57,981 nucleotides of DNA from a virus, in the IMG/VR virus record IMGVR_UViG_3300020439_002263, positions 1-57,981 of that record; one strand, written 5' to 3'. Numbering within the stretch: the first letter of the stretch is position 1; each line of letters starts with the position of its first letter. Under the pieces are notes generated by a model that saw only the letters and a program-made list of their open reading frames with translations, had not been told where the DNA came from and searched no databases. Positions 47,923-56,113 of this stretch are shown here, one piece after another. Position numbers and translations under genes: made by a program.

Positions 47923-48882
47923 TTACGCGTTTTTTTCTGAAATCAGCCGGCTTGCCAGATCCAGGGCATCGACCGGCCAGAAACACTCCGGACGTGGGCG
48001 CTGTACGCCGGGATGTCCGGCCTCAGGGCGGCAGTTCAGCAGGCAGTCGAGCCACTGGGCTGGAATAGCCTCCCGGCCGTACACAGCACCCAACAAAGCC
48101 CCACAAATCGCCGCGTTGGTATCGGTGTCGCCACCGCGCATAATGGTATCGACCACACCTTCCTCAAGGTTTGCCGCATGGAGCAGTTGCCAGAGGGCAT
48201 TGCGAAACGCGATCAGAACCCAGCCTTGCTGTTGGACATAGTCCGTTGGGCGAGCTTCGGCGGCCTCTTGGATGGCAGCCAGCAGTTTCGGTTCGACATC
48301 CATCTCGGCAGCCCAGGTCTGAATGGACTGATAGAGCGACTGCTGGTCAGCACCAGTATTGATGGCATGGGCAATCGCCATAGCGAAAAGCGCGTTGGCC
48401 TGTTGGCACACCAGGTTGGGATGGGTCAGGGAAGCATCGATCCGAGCCCAATCCGCAACCTGGTTCAGCTCGTAATTGGCACCGAAAATTCCCAGAGGGC
48501 TTACCCGCATCATCGCTCCGTTTGCCTGACTGTCATGGTTCGGGCGTCCACGGAGGCCTGCGGCGATGGTCATGCCGCAGTCGAATGGATCGGAGTCCAG
48601 CCAGAAAGTATAGGCTTCGCGAGCGGCCTCTGGAACATAGGTCCCGTGCTCAACCAACAGCCGGGCGAGCAGCAGTGCCATTTCTGAGTCATCGGTGGGC
48701 TGCCCCGCGATAGTGTTCCAAGTACCGCCATCGGCCAACTCCCGAACGCCATCGGGATAGCTATGCCGGATTTCCTCTGGCGACTGAAACTCAACCAGGC
48801 TACCTAGGGCATCACCTGCGAGCTGGCCGATAAGGCAGCCTTGGGCTCTGGATAGTTTATCTATGTGGCATTTGAAATTCAT
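47923..48882 (-). CDS. ADP-ribosylglycohydrolase (DraG-like)
   Basis: I chose the ATG at 48882, 8 nt after GGTG; a longer frame to 48915 overlaps the ATPase gene. The 319-residue product has the family motifs: GQLAGDALGSLVEF, QPTDDSEMALLLARLL with the binuclear magnesium ligands, DCGMTIAAGLRGRPN, and MRGGDTDTNAAICGALLGA. It removes ADP-ribose from proteins, nucleic acids or small molecules. Directly behind restriction-type genes it might undo an ADP-ribosyl signal or a phage-made modification, but no ADP-ribosyltransferase is visible in the window. Confidence 0.92.
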   Translation of the reverse strand: MNFKCHIDKLSRAQGCLIGQLAGDALGSLVEFQSPEEIRHSYPDGVRELADGGTWNTIAGQPTDDSEMALLLARLLVEHGTYVPEAAREAYTFWLDSDPFDCGMTIAAGLRGRPNHDSQANGAMMRVSPLGIFGANYELNQVADWARIDASLTHPNLVCQQANALFAMAIAHAINTGADQQSLYQSIQTWAAEMDVEPKLLAAIQEAAEARPTDYVQQQGWVLIAFRNALWQLLHAANLEEGVVDTIMRGGDTDTNAAICGALLGAVYGREAIPAQWLDCLLNCRPEAGHPGVQRPRPECFWPVDALDLASRLISEKNA

Positions 48883-48889
48883 CACCAGC

Positions 48890-50662
48890 TCACCCATTGC
48901 ATTGATGGACAACATCTGAAATCATTTTCTTGATAATTGGATTAGCTAATTTAGCCACAATTGAAATTGTATTGTCCCGGTTATGATTCCAGTGTAAGCC
49001 GTCATCGAATATCACCCTTAAGAGATAGTGCGATTCCGGAACTGAAGCACCACGTTGAGATGCCCAGTCAAGCTTTGGCCCGGTTTTGTGGGTTGTAAAA
49101 AATTCTTCGGAATCGGGGTGCTCGGAAATCTGTCTATAAGCGAGTTCCTCGATGGATCGTCGGGTTATTGCGCATATTGCGAGAGGGTCATACTGTTGTC
49201 CAGTTTCGTACTTGTTAAACTCTTCTGTTAGAAATTTTTGAAATCTGCCATGCTTTCCCCAACTCGATCTTACCCCTGAAATTACCTTCAAATCATCCGA
49301 GAAATCGTATTCGTCAACATGGTAGTGAACGAGGTATTTTGATATTTTGTTTTTCAGCTCTTCATCGCATCCAGTTTGCGAGCGTGCACCAATGAGCTTT
49401 TTCATTGCGTCGATAGAATCAAATGCTGATCCCTTGTCCAGGTAGACAGTATTTTGATTGCTAAATACATAGTTCCTGAAGAAGGCCGGGTTCAGATGTG
49501 TGAGGATTATAGTATAAATGGATCTGCCCTGCCGTTTATAATCTTCAATAAGCTGGGATATGTAATATTGAGCAACGGTTAGGTTAGCGTCATCCAAATA
49601 ATCGAAAACTTCATCAATTATTACAATTGCTCGGGATTTGGTCAGGTTGTGTCTAGCAATGTGAAGCAAAGAAAGAAGTACCATTACATCTCGTTGTCCA
49701 TTGGATATATGTGTCGGGTCGGGCATTTCGACGATTAATTTTCCTTTTGTTTCTTTCAGGGATGGAATTTTCCATGAAGTATTGAGGTCGTTTAAACCGT
49801 CCCGAAGCGATTGCTTTATAGCTGAATAGCGAAGCCACTCAAGATGGCTTTTGAGGGTGTCACTATTGCTTCTTGCAACCAACAGCATTTGCCAAAGAGC
49901 TAAGAATGCTTCGGCTTGATTTAGCTTGGTTGTCTGGGTGACAATAGTAAGAGCTCCTCTTGCTTCCTGCATGTTTCTGCATAATTCAACAATGCTGGAC
50001 TGAGCGTTTTCCAATGCTTCAGTTGTATCCCCATCGAAGTCGGATATCTGCTGCCTTACCTTTTCAATTTGACTCCATTTTCTGGTTTTTACAAGAGAGT
50101 TTATATATTGAAAAATCTCAGGCGATCTCATGATGAATTCATGAGATCGGAAAAGTTCATCATCTATATTGGGCAATAAGACATTGTGAGCGCCAAAAGC
50201 TCGTTTGGCTTCAGAAATCCTGTAGGGACTGGCAACTCGGGTGGTTTTATTACAAATGACAATCGGGTCGATAATCATTTTTGCTTCGGCTCTAGAAAAT
50301 CCCCCAAAGTTTCTAGATTGCGCCTTGATTCGTCTCAGATCTGATATCACATGAATATCAAAATTTTTGCGAATATCATTGGAATGAGCATCCTCTGAGG
50401 CGCTCAATTTTGAAAGGGTACCGTCCTCTTCCAATTCGAGTTTAATTTTTGACTTTCTCGTTTCATCATGTTGATGACGGTCTCCATCGCATATTTTGAT
50501 GAATGTTTGATGTGCTGCATTTCTGAATGCCGCAGCAATTGAGGTCTTCCCGAAGCCATTAGGAGCAACCAGAATATTAGGTCGATTTTTCAAGATATCA
50601 GCATTGATTGTGAGCAGATCAATTCCGCGCGTGTTTTCAATGCAGATATTTTTTATGGTCAC
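48890..50662 (-). CDS. AAA ATPase of the ABC/RecF type
   Basis: The GTG at 50662 overlaps the Mrr stop and follows AGGAG at 7 nt. The 590-residue product has Walker A at about 33-40 (APNGFGKTSIAAAF), a long helical middle, then an ABC-like signature (ISNGQRDVMVLLSLLHIAR) and Walker B VIIDEVFDYLDDANL. LTHLNP supplies the switch His. It resembles the ATPases of two-gene defence systems (OLD, Gabija, Septu-type). It has no visible nuclease domain of its own, so the Mrr protein upstream is the obvious partner. The gene is more AT-rich than its neighbours, pointing to a separate origin. Confidence 0.85.
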   Translation of the reverse strand: MTIKNICIENTRGIDLLTINADILKNRPNILVAPNGFGKTSIAAAFRNAAHQTFIKICDGDRHQHDETRKSKIKLELEEDGTLSKLSASEDAHSNDIRKNFDIHVISDLRRIKAQSRNFGGFSRAEAKMIIDPIVICNKTTRVASPYRISEAKRAFGAHNVLLPNIDDELFRSHEFIMRSPEIFQYINSLVKTRKWSQIEKVRQQISDFDGDTTEALENAQSSIVELCRNMQEARGALTIVTQTTKLNQAEAFLALWQMLLVARSNSDTLKSHLEWLRYSAIKQSLRDGLNDLNTSWKIPSLKETKGKLIVEMPDPTHISNGQRDVMVLLSLLHIARHNLTKSRAIVIIDEVFDYLDDANLTVAQYYISQLIEDYKRQGRSIYTIILTHLNPAFFRNYVFSNQNTVYLDKGSAFDSIDAMKKLIGARSQTGCDEELKNKISKYLVHYHVDEYDFSDDLKVISGVRSSWGKHGRFQKFLTEEFNKYETGQQYDPLAICAITRRSIEELAYRQISEHPDSEEFFTTHKTGPKLDWASQRGASVPESHYLLRVIFDDGLHWNHNRDNTISIVAKLANPIIKKMISDVVHQCNG

Positions 50663-51711
50663 TTTTCGACTCCTGTGATCGGCAGTTCCTCCAACTCGAA
50701 AAGGTCATGAGACATACGGCGGACGCCTATGTTGTATTCAATGAGCTGTGTGACCAGTTGTTCGCCGTTCATAAGAGCCACTGGAATCTTATCTGATTGG
50801 CTGGCTTCTTCTATGGCTCCCTTGCTGAAATCACTGGTGGTGATAATCAGGCCTTGCTCATGTGCTCCTAGGCTGCCGCGCACCTGCTGCACGACAGGAG
50901 CTTGGATGTTGTTCTTGAGCTTCCACTTCTTGACCTGGACGGCCATCTTGATGCGGACGACATCGCCCACCACCAGGGTGCCCCGGACATCGATGCCGCC
51001 ATCGCCACTGAGCTTGGTCACCTCGACCATCTCGAAACCCATCTCCGCCAGCAGTTGTGAGACGAGCTCCTCAAACTCGCCAGGCTTCATGGTTAATAGC
51101 CGCTCGAGCAGGGCCTTCCGAACCTGGTGGTTGTGCTGTTCTATCTGGAATGCCAGGCCGCGCCCCATCCACTGGCTCAGACCGACATAGCCTCGGCCGT
51201 GCTGGACAAAACGCGGGCGTTCGCCGCGCTTCTGTTGGCGTTTGATCTCGGTGATAACTTGCGCGTACATGGTGGCCTCAGGTGTTTTCCCACTCGTGAC
51301 CAGCCAGCCTTTTGCGAGAGCCTTTTCGGTGATCTCTTTGTAGTGCATCGGTTTCTTGCCACCGAATTCCTCAAGCACCTTCTGGGCGCAGTTCGTAAAG
51401 GAAAACCCTGCTATCGTCGAGCTGATCTTCTGATCTGTTGCAGCCTTGGATGGTTTCGCATGTAGGGCCTTCGCAGATTCCTCAGTGGAGTTTTCCCGTA
51501 GGGCAAATGTCTGCGGGGCCACCTTTATAAAAGGTGAGTTGTCGCCATTCTTCTTAATGTTCGAATATAGGCTGGCGCTGACGGTGGCTTCAGGGGTCTT
51601 TCCTGCAGACCTCCAGAGACCAGCTGCAATGATCTGTTCAGCGATATCTTTCGCATGAAGGGGTTTGCCTGCTCCTCGGAGAACTTCTATTGCTGCAGTC
51701 TGAACATTCAT
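50659..51711 (-). CDS. Mrr-type restriction endonuclease with HARE-HTH domains
   Basis: This 350-residue protein has two winged-helix repeats at its N-terminus (AIEVLRGAGKPLHAKDIAEQ, then KVLEEFGGKKPMHYKEITEK, each followed by GKTPEAT). The C-terminal Mrr catalytic domain reads EFEELVSQLLAEMGFEMVEV, GDGGIDVRG and VQVKKWK, giving the E/D/QxK nuclease site. Mrr enzymes cut methylated DNA; HARE-HTH domains may read modified bases. It starts 6 nt after the BrxL stop with a GGAG site, so it belongs to the BREX operon. It may cut phage DNA carrying the wrong modification. Confidence 0.9.
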   Translation of the reverse strand: MNVQTAAIEVLRGAGKPLHAKDIAEQIIAAGLWRSAGKTPEATVSASLYSNIKKNGDNSPFIKVAPQTFALRENSTEESAKALHAKPSKAATDQKISSTIAGFSFTNCAQKVLEEFGGKKPMHYKEITEKALAKGWLVTSGKTPEATMYAQVITEIKRQQKRGERPRFVQHGRGYVGLSQWMGRGLAFQIEQHNHQVRKALLERLLTMKPGEFEELVSQLLAEMGFEMVEVTKLSGDGGIDVRGTLVVGDVVRIKMAVQVKKWKLKNNIQAPVVQQVRGSLGAHEQGLIITTSDFSKGAIEEASQSDKIPVALMNGEQLVTQLIEYNIGVRRMSHDLFELEELPITGVEK

Positions 51712-51716
51712 AGTCG

Positions 51717-53762
51717 TTACTCCACCATTGCCTTGAGCAAGGCATCCCTGGCATCGGAATAGAATTGAATGTCGATCTTGGTCGCCATGTCATCCGATAG
51801 ATCAAACAATTGGCGGCGGCAGGCGACCGGCATCAGAAGTGCTGTCGCGCCTTTTTCAACAGCGATCTCTGCGATGGTTACCGGATTGTGGATTGGCTCA
51901 ATCGAGCCTCCAAGATTGATTTCACCAACAATAACGAGGCCACCGCGCACGCTTTTTTTCAGGAGAGATGTACAGAGCGCAACCAACGATGCCATGCCAA
52001 GCTTGGCACCGGATTTTGAGGCATCAAACGCTCGTAGCTGTGTCGTAAATTCATGATGGCGTGGGTCTTTGTCGCCAACCAATTGCATTGACCGCGCATA
52101 AAGGTTCTGTTCTGCGTAGCCCATGCTTTCTTTGAATGCAGGTGGCACAGGTTTGTTTAGGATCTTGACCCCCGAGCCAGGGCCTTCATTGATCTCTATG
52201 CGGTAGAGTCCTGGGTGTTCCTCTCCATCACCGGGTGAAATGCTCCAGACTTGTCCTGGCTCCAGGGGGTCACCGCCAATACTATTCTCGCTCTGTAATT
52301 CCGGTGTAGAAACGAATTTTTCAACGCCATCTGTACCCATTACATAGCTGAAATGGGTATTTCGGAATTCCGTCGCACCAATGCGTTTTTGCTGCTCTTT
52401 AACGCGCCTTCTGGATTCCATCGCAATCCGGACAGCCCATTCAATATCCTCATCAGAAACTTCATCGCCACCCGGATAAAGTAGCTTGAGCAATCCGCTG
52501 GCAGTTTTATTGACGGCATTGGTATCCCGTCCAGAGAGAGCTCCTCCGAAGAAGACACGGTTTTGCAGAACACTTACTCGGCTCTGATTGCGAAGCTGGC
52601 TCCAGCATTCGGAGAGGAAGTCACTCACCAATCCGAAGTGGTTAGTCAGCAATTCCTTGCTAATCTTGGGCACATCCCAGCCTGGCAAGAACGCATGGAT
52701 GCGATCCATGAATGCAGTATCATCCTTCATTTCCTGAGGCATGGGGCCGAACAAGTGTCCGATTCGTTGCTGGTGCTCAACATCGACCTCAAAGTTACCC
52801 ACCAGGACAATACTTCCATCAGCACGAATGCTCTCTTTGCCCCGGCTAAACTCGCCAGACTCCATGTAGCCTTTCATGATATTCACGCCGTCCTTTTGAT
52901 CGAAGGATATGCCAGACACCTCATCGAAGCAGACCACATCGTATTGGCAAACTAAACCACGTTGGCCTGTCGCGTTGTTGACAAACATCCTTGCAACGGT
53001 CGCCTTTCCACCAGAAATTAGATGTGCGTAGGGTGAAACTTGTTGGAAAAGGTGGCTCTTGCCTGTTCCTCTGGGGCCGAGCTCCACAAGGTTGTAATTG
53101 CGTTCGACAAAGGGAACCATGCGCAGCATAAAGGCATCTCGTTGCCGATCAGACAACCCGCTCGGTTCAATGCCGATGGAGCGCATGAGGAAGTCTTTCC
53201 ACTCCTCGGTCGAGAACGCTTTTCTGGCCTCGCACAACGTATCCAGCACATCTCTTTTGGAAAGCTGTATTTCTCGAAGTGACTCGATACCAAACGGACG
53301 TCCTTTGCTTTCCTGCGCGATAGCCGCGTCGTAATTGAGGCTGATCTCGGCGTAGAAACCTCCCGTCAGCATTCGTTCGTGTTCGTTAACCAGTTCTGGA
53401 CTGATGCGGACATCGGTTAGTCTCAAACTGGGCAGCGTGGCCACATATGAATCGGTCTTGGCGTCCAAGCGGGCAGTGATGAGGTCTATGATTTTGACGT
53501 CACCATTCTCTCTGGCCCTGGCTTTGAAGAGTTCTTCTTCTCCAGCCTTCACTGTTCGTGATTTGAGTTGGCGCTGGACAATTTCCAGGCCTTCTTCGAT
53601 TTCCTCCTGATCGGTACTCGCACAGTAACGGCCAAGCAAAAACTCGACGACGTATGTCGGCACCGGAAACTGGCGGCTGAACGTCCTGACCAGATCCTTC
53701 CGGACCAGGTAGCCCTCAAGCGAGGAGGCCGCCTTTCTGTCGATCTGATCCAATTCAATCAT
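51717..53762 (-). CDS. brxL: BREX protein BrxL (Lon-like)
   Basis: This 681-residue protein begins with the BrxL pattern VRKDLVRTF...VPTYVVEFLLGRYCA. The AAA+ core has VERNYNLVELGPRGTGKSH (Walker A), LISGGKATVARMFVNN and DVVCFDEVSG (Walker B), then MKGYMESGEFSRGKESI. The C-terminal Lon-like domain (SGAKLGMASLVALC, VGEINLGGSIEPI) lacks an obvious GPSAG-type Ser, so protease activity is doubtful. BrxL forms hexamer rings on DNA in BREX. The start follows GGAGG and overlaps the pglZ stop (TAATG). Confidence 0.95.
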   Translation of the reverse strand: MIELDQIDRKAASSLEGYLVRKDLVRTFSRQFPVPTYVVEFLLGRYCASTDQEEIEEGLEIVQRQLKSRTVKAGEEELFKARARENGDVKIIDLITARLDAKTDSYVATLPSLRLTDVRISPELVNEHERMLTGGFYAEISLNYDAAIAQESKGRPFGIESLREIQLSKRDVLDTLCEARKAFSTEEWKDFLMRSIGIEPSGLSDRQRDAFMLRMVPFVERNYNLVELGPRGTGKSHLFQQVSPYAHLISGGKATVARMFVNNATGQRGLVCQYDVVCFDEVSGISFDQKDGVNIMKGYMESGEFSRGKESIRADGSIVLVGNFEVDVEHQQRIGHLFGPMPQEMKDDTAFMDRIHAFLPGWDVPKISKELLTNHFGLVSDFLSECWSQLRNQSRVSVLQNRVFFGGALSGRDTNAVNKTASGLLKLLYPGGDEVSDEDIEWAVRIAMESRRRVKEQQKRIGATEFRNTHFSYVMGTDGVEKFVSTPELQSENSIGGDPLEPGQVWSISPGDGEEHPGLYRIEINEGPGSGVKILNKPVPPAFKESMGYAEQNLYARSMQLVGDKDPRHHEFTTQLRAFDASKSGAKLGMASLVALCTSLLKKSVRGGLVIVGEINLGGSIEPIHNPVTIAEIAVEKGATALLMPVACRRQLFDLSDDMATKIDIQFYSDARDALLKAMVE

Positions 53763-56113
53763 TATTTTCCTCCACCAATTACTGTGGCGATCTGCGCTAC
53801 CAGTGAGCCATTCGCATCAATCAAGACCACTATGGCGTCACGCCCCTCCATGTCTTCATCTTCGACGACTACGGAGGCTGTTCCGTTATCTTTGAGAGGC
53901 TTGACCCCAACGACCACACTGGACAATGAATTGCCAGCTTGGGTGCGAACATCAAGTGATAAACCCGAGAAGTTTCCATCTACTGCAACGGTGCAGCGCA
54001 ACCCTCTCCAGACCACATCGGTGACCTCAATAGAGGCCGTCTCCTGAAGAGAAGATCCTCGAGTGACAGTCATCTGCAAGGTCAGGCATTCCTGCAGGCT
54101 TAATCCGCCGTGTGTGTATTCTTCGCCTTTCTTAAAGCAGCTAATGCCATCAGCCAGGACAAAGTGTTGGTTCGGGTTCCAGTACCAGGGATAGAGTCGT
54201 TCATCCGTTGATGCGCCTGGCTTCAGAGAAGCGCAGCGGCCCCACTTGTTGTCCGCCAGGGCGCTGGGCAATTCGACCTTTGGCAGCCCACCGGGGAGGA
54301 GTAACCATCCGTGATCGGTGACTACCCGAACACGTTTCCACCCAGCAGCCAAGAGAGCAGCTATGCGGTCGGCAATCTCTGAGAGCAGACCATCAAGGTG
54401 TTTGGCCAGCTTCCATCCACGATCATGACCCTCGTGGTCAATGTCACCAAATTCACACCATGCTTGTCCTTGCCCGTTGCCGTTATCCGAGCGTTCGAGA
54501 ATCGTCCAGCCTGCATCAGCCAACAATTTCTTCAGGTGATAACCACCTTTTAGCGATTGGCCGGTTTCAGCAACAGCAGGCTCAAAGTCAACACTACCGT
54601 CTTGCCCGCGAATCTTGTCACGCACCGGAGTCACGGCTGCCTTCCCCGTTGCGGTGACACTAGGGAGTGCCGTCCAGGTCGGCTCGTCTGCAACATCAAA
54701 GCCTTTGCGTTCTAACATATCAACGAGTCGCTTGGCGGCATCAAAACGAAGACCGTCAACGAACAGAATGCAAACACCAGAACTGTTGGTCAGGGGGGAG
54801 GCCGACAGGCAGGTCCCCCCTGGATAAGACGCACCATCGATAATTTTCTGTAAGTGGCGTGCTGATTCTTCCGCCCAGGGCAGATAAACCGAGCGTATGG
54901 CCGTGGAGATGGCCTCAAAGTCGTCAGGTGTTTTAACCTGAGCCAAGGCACTGATTACGGCATCATCGACCTTCCAGCCGTGGCTGCGATACCCGTGAGC
55001 AAGATCATCAATGGTACCAGCAGCAAGACTTGTCTTGGTAACCTCGGCGAGTATGGCCAGATGTTCTAAGGCGCATGCAAGCGGCGCTTCACCCAACTCA
55101 GCCCATACGAGAGAGCGCCTGCGGCCATGCTGCTTTTCCAGCTCCAGCAGCTTTTTTCTACCCTCATGGGCGGGAGCGTTTCCAAGTGCCATCAGGTCAC
55201 GGTGAAGCAGCTTTTCTTGATCCTCGTTCCATTGAGGCCAGCCATCGAATGAGCTATCTCCCGCGTGCCAAAAAATGGTGTCGCTGGGCGGTCGGCATTT
55301 GTGAATCTGGGCAGGAATATTCGGATACCGCTTAGGAGCCTCGCAGAAGCGCTCCCATACCGCATGCCAGGGGCCTTCCTGGGCAGCTAATTTGGCTGCT
55401 CCGGCAAGCACCCCCTCATTTTGCGGGTTAAAGGCAAGCTGAGACTTGCATACCTCAACAAAAGCTTTCCATTCGTGCTCGCCGCGACTGGCCTGAAACG
55501 CATCACCCTGGTCGAGCCATTGCAACAAGTCACGTATTGGGTCCCCACCAGTGAGCAGGGTATTGAAATAATCTTTGTCCAGGCGCTTGCCTTTGAGCAG
55601 CTCCAGCTCCTCATCCAGCAACCGATACAGCGCCAGCTGCATCGCATTCTTGGCATCGTTGTCCTGAGCCACATCCAGCCCAAGGCCTCCCTGGTCTGAT
55701 TTGAGATAGGCCAGAATCGTCCAATCCTTGGCATTGATCTGTGACCAGATAACCCCTCGGTATTGAAGCTCCGCCAGGGGTTTTAGATGATCCGGGCAGC
55801 TTTCAACAGCGCGTAAATCCTGGCGGCTGACGCCTGGCAGATAGAATATCGGAGTGCGATCCTTAGGAAGGGATACATCATCAGTGTTGCCAGCGATAAC
55901 ACAACGCAGCCAGATTGCCGGGCCGGTTCTTTTATCCGGTGCGTAGTCACCCAGTATCAGCAACTCTGGCAGTTCAGCCTGGAGCAATGGGACAACTGCT
56001 TCCCACTGGCGATTACGATCCGGCCAAAGGATGCACGCCGGAGCGACCTGGACTTCCGGGTTGTGTACGGCGGCATCACGAACGGCTTTCAGAAGGTGTT
56101 CTATCACTCTCAT
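53762..56113 (-). CDS. pglZ: BREX protein PglZ (alkaline-phosphatase fold)
   Basis: This is a 783-residue protein. The middle holds the PglZ domain: SGVCILFVDGLRFDAAKRLV with the metal-binding Asp, TWTALPSVTATGKAAVT, and later VRVVTDHGWLLLPGG with the Asp-His pair. The N-terminal half is the BREX-specific region (ILWPDRNRQWEAVVPLL). PglZ is required for host methylation and defence in all BREX types, with a phosphodiesterase-like activity. The ATG overlaps the stop of the DUF262 gene (ATGA), with GGAGG 6 nt upstream. The subtype is not decided. Confidence 0.93.
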   Translation of the reverse strand: MRVIEHLLKAVRDAAVHNPEVQVAPACILWPDRNRQWEAVVPLLQAELPELLILGDYAPDKRTGPAIWLRCVIAGNTDDVSLPKDRTPIFYLPGVSRQDLRAVESCPDHLKPLAELQYRGVIWSQINAKDWTILAYLKSDQGGLGLDVAQDNDAKNAMQLALYRLLDEELELLKGKRLDKDYFNTLLTGGDPIRDLLQWLDQGDAFQASRGEHEWKAFVEVCKSQLAFNPQNEGVLAGAAKLAAQEGPWHAVWERFCEAPKRYPNIPAQIHKCRPPSDTIFWHAGDSSFDGWPQWNEDQEKLLHRDLMALGNAPAHEGRKKLLELEKQHGRRRSLVWAELGEAPLACALEHLAILAEVTKTSLAAGTIDDLAHGYRSHGWKVDDAVISALAQVKTPDDFEAISTAIRSVYLPWAEESARHLQKIIDGASYPGGTCLSASPLTNSSGVCILFVDGLRFDAAKRLVDMLERKGFDVADEPTWTALPSVTATGKAAVTPVRDKIRGQDGSVDFEPAVAETGQSLKGGYHLKKLLADAGWTILERSDNGNGQGQAWCEFGDIDHEGHDRGWKLAKHLDGLLSEIADRIAALLAAGWKRVRVVTDHGWLLLPGGLPKVELPSALADNKWGRCASLKPGASTDERLYPWYWNPNQHFVLADGISCFKKGEEYTHGGLSLQECLTLQMTVTRGSSLQETASIEVTDVVWRGLRCTVAVDGNFSGLSLDVRTQAGNSLSSVVVGVKPLKDNGTASVVVEDEDMEGRDAIVVLIDANGSLVAQIATVIGGGK

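Noticed and set aside
54615-55335. Plus-strand frames opposite pglZ
   Set aside because: They are short and motif-free, opposite an intact, well-recognised gene, and have no ribosome sites in context.
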